From an uncultured Collinsella sp. (GTDB lineage: Bacteria; Actinomycetota; Coriobacteriia; Coriobacteriales; Coriobacteriaceae): a stretch of 6,141 nt of DNA. The stretch spans positions 1-6,141 of the forward strand of contig CABTAA010000106.1 in NCBI GenBank assembly GCA_902482615.1. The letters run 5' to 3'. Both the position numbers and the translations under genes were made by a program. This document shows positions 1 to 6,069 of this stretch, piece by piece (positions within the stretch are counted from its first letter, which is position 1; each line of letters begins with the position of its first letter). Below the pieces are notes generated by a model that was given only the letters and a program-made list of their open reading frames with translations, had not been told where the DNA came from and ran no database searches.

Positions 1-1116
1 GCCGCCAAGGTTCGCGACCTGTTCAAGCAGGCCAAGGAAAAGGCCCCGTGCATCGTCTTTATCGATGAGATCGATACCATCGGCAAGAAGCGCGATGGCG
101 GTGGCTTTAGTGGCAACGACGAGCGCGAGCAGACGCTCAACCAGCTGCTGACCGAGATGGACGGCTTCGATAACCACAAGGGTATTGTCGTTCTTGCTGC
201 TACCAACCGCCCTGACAGCCTTGACCCGGCACTGTTGCGCCCCGGTCGTTTTGATCGGCGTATTCCCGTTGAGTTGCCCGACCTGACCGGCCGCAAGAAC
301 ATTCTTGAGCTGCATGCCAAGAGCGTGAAGACGCAGCCGCCGATCGACCTGACCGCGATTGCCCGCGCCACGCCCGGTGCCTCGGGCGCCGACCTGGCCA
401 ACATTATCAACGAGGGCGCCCTGCGTGCCGTCCGCGAGGGTCGCAAGCGCGCCACGCAGGATGATTTTGAGGAGTCGGTGGAGGTCGTCATCGCCGGCCA
501 GCAGCGTAAGTCCACGGTGCTGTCCGACCACGAGAAGCAGGTCGTTTCTTACCACGAGATCGGCCATGCCATCGTAGCCGCCCGCCAGAAGGGCTCTGCG
601 CCGGTCACCAAGATCACCATCGTGCCGCGCACGAGCGGTGCTCTTGGCTACACCATGCAGGTTGAGGAGGACGAGCGCTTCCTGACCACACGCCAGGAGG
701 TCCTGGATAAGCTCGCCGTCTATTGCGGTGGCCGCGCAGCCGAGGAGCTCATCTTTGGAGAGATGACGACCGGCGCCGCCAACGATATCGAACAGGCCAC
801 CAAGCTTGCCCGTAACATGGTGACGCGCTTTGGTATGTCCGATGAGTTTGGCATGATGGCGCTCGGTACCGTTCAGAATGCGTACCTCAACCAAGACACG
901 TCGCTCACCTGCGCCCCCGGTACGGCCGAGCGCGTGGACGCGATTGTCGCCAAGCTGATCGAGGACGCGCACGATCGCGCCCTGCAGATCCTGAAGGAGA
1001 ACAAGTTCAAGCTCCACGAACTGGCTCGTTATCTCTACAAGAAGGAGACGATCACGGGTGAGGAGTTCATGAATCTCCTCACGCGTGAGAATCCACTGAT
1101 GCCAAAGCAGCAGTAA
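1..1116 (+). CDS. ftsH: ATP-dependent zinc metalloprotease FtsH (5'-truncated by window edge)
   Basis: FtsH is a membrane-anchored hexameric AAA+ protease that unfolds and degrades misassembled membrane proteins and some short-lived cytosolic regulators. The reading frame is open from base 1, so 371 C-terminal residues are present; the membrane segments, the periplasmic domain and the Walker A motif lie upstream of the window. Visible in order: Walker B (CIVFIDEID, 49-75), the second region of homology with sensor ATNRPD and arginine fingers in RPGRFDRR (about 238-261), then the M41 peptidase domain with the zinc motif HEIGH (553-567) and the likely third ligand, Asp of AANDIEQAT (codon 784-786). 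HEIGH differs from the usual HEAGH, but the HExxH pattern is kept. The tail after the peptidase helices is short (ending PLMPKQQ). The frame is intact to TAA at 1114-1116 and is followed by a terminator, so ftsH is probably the last gene of its transcript. The family assignment is secure; the start cannot be seen. Confidence 0.97.
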   Translation, partial: AAKVRDLFKQAKEKAPCIVFIDEIDTIGKKRDGGGFSGNDEREQTLNQLLTEMDGFDNHKGIVVLAATNRPDSLDPALLRPGRFDRRIPVELPDLTGRKNILELHAKSVKTQPPIDLTAIARATPGASGADLANIINEGALRAVREGRKRATQDDFEESVEVVIAGQQRKSTVLSDHEKQVVSYHEIGHAIVAARQKGSAPVTKITIVPRTSGALGYTMQVEEDERFLTTRQEVLDKLAVYCGGRAAEELIFGEMTTGAANDIEQATKLARNMVTRFGMSDEFGMMALGTVQNAYLNQDTSLTCAPGTAERVDAIVAKLIEDAHDRALQILKENKFKLHELARYLYKKETITGEEFMNLLTRENPLMPKQQ

Positions 1117-1135
1117 GGCTGGTTACGCAGCATCG

Positions 1136-1178
1136 AACGCCCCATTTGAGCTTCTATCTCAAATGGGGCGTTTTGTTT
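1136..1178 (+). terminator. Rho-independent terminator after ftsH
   Basis: A 15-bp perfect stem (1136-1150 with 1158-1172) with a 7-base loop (1151-1157) is followed by the T-rich run TTTTGTTT (1171-1178). The two outermost A:U pairs use the first bases of the T run. It lies 19 bases after the ftsH stop codon. The T-rich run ends directly against the Shine-Dalgarno of the next gene. Confidence 0.93.
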
Positions 1179-1185
1179 GGGAGGG
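1179..1185 (+). promoter_or_regulatory. Ribosome binding site that fixes the start of the DUF523 gene
   Basis: GGGAGGG sits six bases before the ATG at 1192. This favours ATG 1192 over the upstream in-frame TTG at 1177, which lies inside the terminator T-run, and over the out-of-frame ATG at 1188. Confidence 0.8.
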
Positions 1186-1191
1186 ATATGT

Positions 1192-1647
1192 ATGAAGATC
1201 GTGGTGAGTGCCTGCTTGATGGGAGAGAGCTGCAAATATAACGGGCTCGACAATTACCATCGCGCGTTGGTCGAGGCCTGCGAGCGAACGGGGACCGAGG
1301 TTCTCTTGGTGTGCCCCGAGGTTTTTGGTGGCTTGCCCACGCCGCGCAAGCCGTCCGAAATTGTGAACGGCGAGGTCCGTACCTGCGAGGGCACCTCAGT
1401 CGATCGCGAGTTTCGCCTGGGTGCCGAGCGCGCGCTCTATATGTGCGAGCAGGCAGGCGGGCCGTCCCAGATCGCTGCGTGCATCCTGCAGGACCGTAGC
1501 CCCTCGTGCGGCGCGGGCCGTATCTACGACGGAACCTTCAGCGGCACGCTCACCGCGGGCAACGGCGTTTTCGCCGACCTGCTCTTGCGCCACGGCTACC
1601 GCGTGATTCCGGCAAGCGAGTTCGACCCCAGCATGCTGGAGCAATAA
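1192..1647 (+). CDS. DUF523 family protein (probable Fe-S protein, TudS-like)
   Basis: This is a 151-residue cytosolic protein with no signal peptide or membrane segment, matching the usual length of stand-alone DUF523 proteins. Family motifs seen: SACLMGESCKYNG (residues 6-18), CPEVFGGLPTPRKPSE (41-56) and DRSPSCGAGRIYDG (101-114), followed by GTLTAGNGVFADLL. Conserved cysteines are C8, C14, C41 and C106. In the related thiouracil desulfurase TudS, three cysteines from equivalent motifs hold a [4Fe-4S] cluster, so cluster binding and thio-nucleobase or sulfur handling is a reasonable inference. The substrate is unproven; many members remain of unknown function. The start is ATG 1192, with a strong Shine-Dalgarno before it and the conserved N-terminal motif just after it. 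The gene is squeezed between the ftsH terminator and a shared convergent terminator, with no room for its own promoter downstream of the ftsH hairpin. It therefore depends on read-through or on a promoter inside the ftsH end. Confidence 0.9.
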   Translation: MKIVVSACLMGESCKYNGLDNYHRALVEACERTGTEVLLVCPEVFGGLPTPRKPSEIVNGEVRTCEGTSVDREFRLGAERALYMCEQAGGPSQIAACILQDRSPSCGAGRIYDGTFSGTLTAGNGVFADLLLRHGYRVIPASEFDPSMLEQ

Positions 1648-1688
1648 AAAACCACCACAAAGGTGCCTGTCCCCTTTGTGGTGGTTTT
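1648..1688. terminator. Bidirectional intrinsic terminator shared by the convergent genes
   Basis: A 16-bp perfect stem (1648-1663 with 1673-1688) closes a 9-base loop (1664-1672). The plus strand ends in TTTT (1685-1688). On the minus strand the A-run 1646-1651 reads as six U. The hairpin begins right after the DUF523 stop codon and lies ten bases from the stop of the opposing dehydrogenase gene, so it can end both transcripts. The U-run is better on the minus strand. The loop and inner stem carry GGTGCCTGTCCCC (1662-1674), a sequence that may belong to a dispersed repeat family. Confidence 0.9.
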
Positions 1689-1697
1689 GGGTTAGAG

Positions 1698-2780
1698 CTA
1701 GAGGGTGTGGCCGTAGGCGTTGGCGGCCTTGATTGCGGCGGCGAACTTTTCGTCGGTGAAGGGCTCGGGGTTTCCCTGCTTCCACTCATTGGTGGCGTGT
1801 GCGTATTCGCACAGGGCCGGGATATCCGCCTCGGTAAGGCCAACCTGCTCAAGCGTTACGGGTAGCCCCATCTGCTTGTTGAAGGCAGCATAGCGCTTAA
1901 GGTTCTCGGTGTCGCCCGTGTAGGCGAACAACACCAGCACGCCCAGGCTCACAACCTCGCCGTGCAGGTAGGTGCCCTCACGCGGAATGCTGCAGGTGGC
2001 GTTGTAGAACGCGTGCGCCACGCTCGAGTTGTAGTAGTAATCGTTCTGGTTGGTCAGGTTCGAGACATAGCCCGTGTTGACCACGATGTCGAGCGCGATC
2101 TGCTTGACGGCCTCGCTCGACAGGTCCTGGCGCACGTCCTCAAGACCCTGGACGCCGTAGGTAAACAGCGGCTCGGAGCAGGTGTGGGCGAGTGCCAGGC
2201 CAAGACCGGCGGTGTGCTCCAAATTACCGGCGCTCGTGGCGTACTCGACCTCGGGCTGCTTAGACAGGGCATCGCCCACGCCGGCCCAGAAGTACTCCGC
2301 CGGTGCCTCGGCGATGATCTTGGGGTTGATGAAGATGTGCGCCGGTCGGTTGGGGTACGAATAGCCCTCGAGCGAGCCGTCGTCGTTATATACGACGGCA
2401 ATGGCTGTCGCGGCCGAGCAGTTGGAGCAGATCGTCGGCACGGTAAAGACGATCTTCTTGAGCTCGATAGCAGCCGTCTTGACGGTATCGAGCGCCTTGC
2501 CGCCGCCGCATGCGATAAGCACGTCAGCTTCCTGGCAGGCAGGGGAATTCACGACCTTGGCGATATTGGCACGCGTACTGTTGGTGCCGTAGACGCGCGT
2601 CTCGAGAATTTCGACGTCGGTACCCGCCAGCGCAGCTTCGATACCGGGAAGTGCTGCGGCCAGTGCCCGCTTGCCACCGATGATCGCGACCTTCTTCGCG
2701 CCGTACTCGGCCAGCGCGCCGGGCAGCTCGTCAAAGCAATCCTCGCCAACGGTGTAGTCGCTCATTCCAATCGTGCGCAT
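1698..2780 (-). CDS. Iron-containing alcohol dehydrogenase, GldA/HcxA-like
   Basis: This is a 360-residue cytosolic NAD(P)-dependent oxidoreductase of the glycerol dehydrogenase-like branch of group III alcohol dehydrogenases, close to the usual length of about 365. Visible: an N-terminal Rossmann-like half with the dinucleotide-binding loop CGGGKALD (residues 91-98) and the PTICSNCSAAT segment (115-125); then the helical metal domain with ligands D170 (GVGDALSK), H256 (SSVAHAFYN) and H273 (YLHGEV). These match the Asp/His/His triad of GldA in position. The residue aligned with the glycerol-contacting Asp121 of GldA is Cys121 here, so a glycerol substrate is doubtful; a 2-oxo acid or 2-hydroxy acid substrate, as for HcxA (YbdH), is more likely but unproven. 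The start is ATG 2778-2780, with GAAGG five bases upstream; an internal ATG five codons later is less well placed. It is a single-gene transcription unit, divergent from ileS and convergent with the DUF523 gene. Confidence 0.88.
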   Translation of the reverse strand: MRTIGMSDYTVGEDCFDELPGALAEYGAKKVAIIGGKRALAAALPGIEAALAGTDVEILETRVYGTNSTRANIAKVVNSPACQEADVLIACGGGKALDTVKTAAIELKKIVFTVPTICSNCSAATAIAVVYNDDGSLEGYSYPNRPAHIFINPKIIAEAPAEYFWAGVGDALSKQPEVEYATSAGNLEHTAGLGLALAHTCSEPLFTYGVQGLEDVRQDLSSEAVKQIALDIVVNTGYVSNLTNQNDYYYNSSVAHAFYNATCSIPREGTYLHGEVVSLGVLVLFAYTGDTENLKRYAAFNKQMGLPVTLEQVGLTEADIPALCEYAHATNEWKQGNPEPFTDEKFAAAIKAANAYGHTL

Positions 2781-2799
2781 AGCAACCTTCTTTCGTTCG

Positions 2800-2828
2800 A
2801 TAAAGTGCTTTCAGGTATTTTGCTCCAA
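2800..2828 (-). promoter_or_regulatory. Weak candidate promoter for the dehydrogenase gene
   Basis: Reading the minus strand, TTGGAG (2823-2828) and CTTTAT (2800-2805) are separated by 17 bases, and the start codon lies about 20 bases further on. Each box matches the sigma-70-type consensus at only about three of six positions. It is the best pair I could find, not a firm call. The rest of 2781-2900 holds no gene. Confidence 0.25.
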
Positions 2829-2901
2829 GAGAAGGTCCAGAGCCGCGAGAAATTTCGAACGTATAAAACCAGTGTTGAGGGTTTTTCGCCGGCGCTGAAC
2901 G

Positions 2902-2910
2902 TGCTAGCAT
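2902..2910 (+). promoter_or_regulatory. Probable extended -10 promoter of the ileS leader
   Basis: TGCTAGCAT has the TGn extension followed by TAGCAT (four of six to TATAAT). It would start transcription near 2917-2918, just before the first helix of the T-box leader, which is where a leader promoter should be. No good -35 box sits at the right distance: TTGAGG at 2875-2880 is 24 bases away, and the 17-base position reads TTTTTC. Position relative to the riboswitch is the main support. Confidence 0.45.
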
Positions 2911-3135
2911 ACTCCGCATAAGCGTTGATGGGGACGAGTAGTCGGCCGTCCGCATGCTACAGAGAGCGGGGAGCGCTGAGAACCCGTGCATGCGACCGAT
3001 GAAAATCACCCCGGAGCTGCGGTCCCAACGGACGTGCCGCGCAGGTTCGTCTTAGTAGACATCGCCGAGATGGTCGTCGATACAGACCAGCCGAGTAACG
3101 GATGCGAGCGCGCGAATATGCGGGCGAGGGCATCT

Positions 3136-3203
3136 AAGCTGGGTGGTTAAACGAAGAGCTTTTGCGGGTAGACTGCCCGTTTTGTGGCGCTTCGTCCCAG
3201 CTT
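3136..3203 (+). promoter_or_regulatory. T-box antiterminator with the tRNA acceptor-end bulge
   Basis: Helix A1 pairs AAGCTGGG (3136-3143) with CCCAGCTT (3196-3203). The 7-base bulge TGGTTAA (3144-3150) follows, and helix A2 pairs ACGAAG (3151-3156) with CTTCGT (3190-3195). TGGT is complementary to ACCA, fitting uncharged tRNA-Ile with discriminator A73. An extra small hairpin, CGGG 3165-3168 with CCCG 3176-3179, lies in the apical part of A2. The bulge lacks the usual ACC after TGGT. Confidence 0.92.
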
Positions 3204-3224
3204 GTAGGGACGGGCGCTTTTTTT
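3187..3224 (+). terminator. T-box-controlled attenuator terminator upstream of ileS
   Basis: GCGC 3187-3190 pairs with GCGC 3214-3217 and GTCCC 3194-3198 pairs with GGGAC 3207-3211; a short stretch with a U bulge joins them. The loop is 3199-3206 and seven T follow (3218-3224). Bases 3187-3203 are shared with the antiterminator, so the two structures exclude each other. This places control at transcription elongation, 43 bases before the ileS start. Confidence 0.92.
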
Positions 3225-3234
3225 GGTGCCCAGA

Positions 3235-3248
3235 GGGCGTGCGCGCCC
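3235..3248 (+). other. Small GC hairpin between the attenuator and the ileS start
   Basis: GGGCG (3235-3239) pairs with CGCCC (3244-3248) around a TGCG loop. It sits eight bases before the Shine-Dalgarno and does not cover it. GGGCG could instead pair with TGCCC at 3227-3231. It might stabilise the 5' end of the read-through mRNA or be incidental. Confidence 0.45.
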
Positions 3249-3256
3249 ATGACAAG

Positions 3257-3263
3257 AAAGGGG
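3257..3263 (+). promoter_or_regulatory. Ribosome binding site for the ileS GTG start
   Basis: AAAGGGG lies four bases before the GTG at 3268. It supports the GTG over the in-frame ATG at 3292, which would remove the conserved N-terminus and has no comparable site. Confidence 0.75.
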
Positions 3264-3267
3264 TACC

Positions 3268-6069
3268 GTGGCAAACGAGTACAAGCAGACGATGAATCTG
3301 CCCAAAACCGGATTTCCCATGCGTGCCGGTCTTTCCAAGTCCGAGCCCAAGCGACTTAAGGACTGGCAGGACAACAAGGTCTACGAGCAAGTTCTAAAGA
3401 AGAACGAGGGTCACAAGAAGTTCGTGCTGCACGACGGCCCTCCGTACGCCAACGGCCCGATCCACATCGGCCACGCCATGAACAAGATCTCCAAGGACAT
3501 GATCAACCGTTACTGGATGATGCAGGGCTATGAGGTTCCCTATGTCCCCGGTTGGGACTGCCACGGTCAGCCGATCGAGCATAAGGTCGAGGAGAAGCTC
3601 GGCACCGAGAAGTTCAACCAGACCTCCACGGCTAAGATCCGCGAGCTTTGCAACAAGTTCGCAGTCGAGAACATCGAGCTCCAGAAGGCTGGCTTCCGTC
3701 GCCTGGGCGTGCTTGGCGACTGGGACAACCCGTATCTGACGCTCTATCACCAGCATGACGCCGCCGACATTGAGGTCTTCAAGGCCATGTTCGACAAGGG
3801 CATGATCTATCGCGGCCACAAGCCCGTCCATTGGTGCAAGCACTGCCACACCGCGCTGGCCGAGGCTGAGATCGAGTACTCCGACGAGACGAGCCCGTCC
3901 ATCTTCGTGCGTTTTGAGATGACCTCCAAGCCCGCCGGCCTCGAGAACTTCGACGGCCCGGTCGACTTTATCATCTGGACGACCACGCCGTGGACCATCC
4001 CCTCCGACCAGGCCGTTTCCCTCAAGCCCGGCGCCACCTATGTCGCCGTTGAGCACGACGCCCGTGCCGAGGTCATGCTCGAGGATCTGGCTCCCAAGTG
4101 CTGTGAGGAGTTTGGCTGGGAGTACACCCCGGTCATGGTCGACGGCAAGCCCTATGTGGTTCCCGCCGAGACCTTCCACCACATCCACTACAAGCAGCCG
4201 ATCTTTGACGGTGTTGAGGGCGTGGCGCTGTTGGCCGATTACGTCGGTGTCGATGACGGTACCGGTATCGTCCACAACTCGCCCGGCCACGGCGTCGACG
4301 ACTACTTTGCCTGCCTCAAGGAGGGCATCACCGACATCTGCATGCCGGTCGATGACGACGGCAAGTTCTACACCGGCGAGGAGTTTGGTACCGGCGGCCC
4401 CTTCAGCGGCATGGACACCGATGAGGCCAACCCGCACATCATCGAGTTCCTGCGCGAGCGCGGCACCCTGGTCCTCGAGAAGAAGATCACGCACAGCTAT
4501 CCGCACTGCTGGCGCTGCAAGCACCCGGTGCTCTTCCGTGCTACCGACCAGTGGTTTGTCTCGATGGATAAGACCGGTTTGCGCGAGCAGGCTGGCAAGG
4601 AGGTTCGCGAGAACGTCAAGTGGTATCCGACTCACGCCGCCAACCGCATCGGCGCCATGGTTGAGCAGCGTCCCGACTGGTGCATCAGCCGTCAGCGCAC
4701 CTGGGGCGTGCCTATCCCCAGCTCCACCTGTGCCGACTGCGGCGAGAAGGTCGTGAACGACGCTACGCTCGACGCCGTCATCAAGCTCTTCCACGAGAAG
4801 GGCTCCGACGCCTGGTTCACCGACGCTCCCGAGAGCTACCTGGGCGAGGCCTGCGTCTGCCCCAAGTGCGGCGGCCATCACCTCAAGGCCGATAAGGACA
4901 TCCTCGACGTGTGGTGGGATTCCGGCGTCTCCTGGAAGGCCGTCTGCGAGTACCGTCCCGAGCTGGAGTATCCGGCGGATGTGTACCTCGAGGGCTCCGA
5001 CCAGCACCGCGGTTGGTTCCAGAGCTCGCTGCTCACCTCGGTGGGCGCCAACGGCCACGCCCCGTACAAGGCGGTTGTCTCGCAGGGCTTCACGCTCGAT
5101 GGCCAGGGCCGCAAGATGTCCAAGTCGCTCGGCAACGTCATCGACCCCAATAAGGTCTGCGACGAGATGGGCGCCGACATCATCCGCCTGTGGGTTGCTT
5201 CCGTTGACACCAGCTCCGACGTGTCCATCGACCACGAGATTCTCGCCCGTACGTCCGATGCCTACCGTCGTTTCCGCAACACGCTGCGCTTCCTGCTCTC
5301 CGAGCTCGAGGGTCAGTTTGAGCCCGAGACCGACGGCGTCGCCTTTGCCGACTTGCTGCCGCTCGACAAGCTCATGGTTGCCCGTCTGACCCAGGTCCAG
5401 GCCGAGGTCGACGATGCCTACGCCAGCTACGAGTTCCCGCGCGCCTACCGTGCGCTTTACGACTTCGTGGTTACCGAGCTCTCCAACGTGTACCTCGACG
5501 CCCTGAAGGACCGTCTGTACTGCGACAAGCCCGGTTCGCTCGAGCGCCGCAGCGCCCAGACCGTACTTGCCGAGCTCTTCTCGATGCTCATGCGCGACCT
5601 GCAGCCGATCCTGTCCTACACGGTCGATGAGGCCATGGCCTATGCGCCCGCCGGCTGCGTCGACCACCAGAAGTACGCCGCGCTGCTCGATTGGTACAAG
5701 TCGCCCATCACGGTCGACGAGGCCAATGAGTTTGAGGGCGTGCTCGAGGCTTCGCTCGAGCTCCGTAGCGCCGTGACCAAGGCCCTTGAGGATGCCCGTT
5801 CTGCCGGCACCTTCACTAAGAGCCAGCAGGTCCGCGTCAAGGCGGTCGTTCCCGCCGAGATGTACGCGCTGCTAACCGGCGACAAGGCCGTCGACCTGGC
5901 CGAGTTCTACATCGTCTCCGATGTTGAGCTGACCCAGGGCGAGGAGCTCTCCGTTGCCATCGAGGCTGCCGAGGGCGAGTGCTGCGACCGTTGCTGGAAC
6001 TACCGCACCACCGTCGGCGAGTACAACGGCCACGCGCATATCTGTAAACGCTGCGCGGAGGCGCTGTAG
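3268..6069 (+). CDS. ileS: Isoleucyl-tRNA synthetase (class I, bacterial zinc-finger type)
   Basis: This cytosolic enzyme attaches isoleucine to tRNA-Ile using ATP and hydrolyses mischarged valine. The complete 933-residue chain is close to the usual bacterial length (about 920-940). Seen in order: the N-terminal LPKTGFPMRA segment; the HIGH motif at residues 66-69 (PPYANGPIHIGH); WDCHGQPIEHKVE (96-108); a CP1 editing domain with TTTPWTIP (238-245) and the HNSPGHGVDDY loop (336-346) carrying the likely editing Asp at 345; cysteine pairs in the STCADCGE and CPKCGG segments; DVWWDSGVSW; KMSKS at 616-620; the anticodon-binding helical domain beginning near YRRFRNTLRF; and a C-terminal zinc finger with C906, C909, C926 and C929. 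GTG is the start, chosen for the strong Shine-Dalgarno and the family-like beginning MANEYKQTMNLPKTG. Expression should be governed by the T-box upstream. Codon use is uniform, with no frameshift. Two editing-site positions depart from the common sequence (see findings). Confidence 0.98.
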   Translation: MANEYKQTMNLPKTGFPMRAGLSKSEPKRLKDWQDNKVYEQVLKKNEGHKKFVLHDGPPYANGPIHIGHAMNKISKDMINRYWMMQGYEVPYVPGWDCHGQPIEHKVEEKLGTEKFNQTSTAKIRELCNKFAVENIELQKAGFRRLGVLGDWDNPYLTLYHQHDAADIEVFKAMFDKGMIYRGHKPVHWCKHCHTALAEAEIEYSDETSPSIFVRFEMTSKPAGLENFDGPVDFIIWTTTPWTIPSDQAVSLKPGATYVAVEHDARAEVMLEDLAPKCCEEFGWEYTPVMVDGKPYVVPAETFHHIHYKQPIFDGVEGVALLADYVGVDDGTGIVHNSPGHGVDDYFACLKEGITDICMPVDDDGKFYTGEEFGTGGPFSGMDTDEANPHIIEFLRERGTLVLEKKITHSYPHCWRCKHPVLFRATDQWFVSMDKTGLREQAGKEVRENVKWYPTHAANRIGAMVEQRPDWCISRQRTWGVPIPSSTCADCGEKVVNDATLDAVIKLFHEKGSDAWFTDAPESYLGEACVCPKCGGHHLKADKDILDVWWDSGVSWKAVCEYRPELEYPADVYLEGSDQHRGWFQSSLLTSVGANGHAPYKAVVSQGFTLDGQGRKMSKSLGNVIDPNKVCDEMGADIIRLWVASVDTSSDVSIDHEILARTSDAYRRFRNTLRFLLSELEGQFEPETDGVAFADLLPLDKLMVARLTQVQAEVDDAYASYEFPRAYRALYDFVVTELSNVYLDALKDRLYCDKPGSLERRSAQTVLAELFSMLMRDLQPILSYTVDEAMAYAPAGCVDHQKYAALLDWYKSPITVDEANEFEGVLEASLELRSAVTKALEDARSAGTFTKSQQVRVKAVVPAEMYALLTGDKAVDLAEFYIVSDVELTQGEELSVAIEAAEGECCDRCWNYRTTVGEYNGHAHICKRCAEAL

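Larger units (their letters stand above)
2921..3224 (+). promoter_or_regulatory. T-box riboswitch (tRNA-Ile sensing) controlling ileS
   Basis: This leader RNA should bind uncharged tRNA-Ile and allow ileS transcription when isoleucyl-tRNA is scarce. Stem I is legible: a K-turn-like GA/GGA base (2927-2928, 3013-3015), GGGG 2930-2933 with CCCC 3009-3012, and a specifier loop made of ACGAGTA (2934-2940) and GAAAATCA (3001-3008). Above it lie helices 2941-2945/2996-3000, 2951-2957/2988-2994 and 2967-2970/2983-2986, with the typical AGAGAG (2961-2966) and a 12-base distal loop. The specifier codon is read as ATC (Ile, 3005-3007) followed by the usual purine. A Stem III candidate is closed by GATGC 3101-3105 with GCATC 3130-3134. 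Stem II elements between about 3019 and 3100 are not resolved by eye. The antiterminator/terminator switch follows. Identity rests on these family signatures and on ileS immediately downstream. Confidence 0.95.

Noticed and set aside
1177..1191. In-frame TTG start giving five extra residues on the DUF523 protein
   Set aside because: TTG lies inside the terminator T-run and the Shine-Dalgarno falls after it. ATG 1192 is properly spaced and begins at the family's usual N-terminus.
1962..2921. A 319-codon plus-strand open frame across the dehydrogenase gene
   Set aside because: It is antisense to a clearly recognisable dehydrogenase, has no family motif, and runs into the ileS leader promoter.
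3030..3051. T-box-like sequence GTGCCGCGC followed by TTCGTC, resembling the classic ACCGCG...CGTC antiterminator
   Set aside because: It lacks the TGGN bulge and has no terminator after it. The properly paired antiterminator with TGGT and a T-run lies at 3136-3224. This stretch more likely belongs to the Stem II region.
2781..3267. A small protein gene in the dehydrogenase-ileS gap
   Set aside because: The short open frames here overlap the T-box structure, lack a convincing ribosome site and show no conserved-looking protein. The RNA structure explains most of the gap.
3394..5667. A 757-codon open frame on the minus strand opposite ileS
   Set aside because: It is the antisense shadow of ileS, produced by strong GC third-position bias. 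Its translation is low-complexity (Val/Leu/Gly/Asp-rich) with no recognisable domain, whereas the plus-strand frame is unmistakable IleRS.
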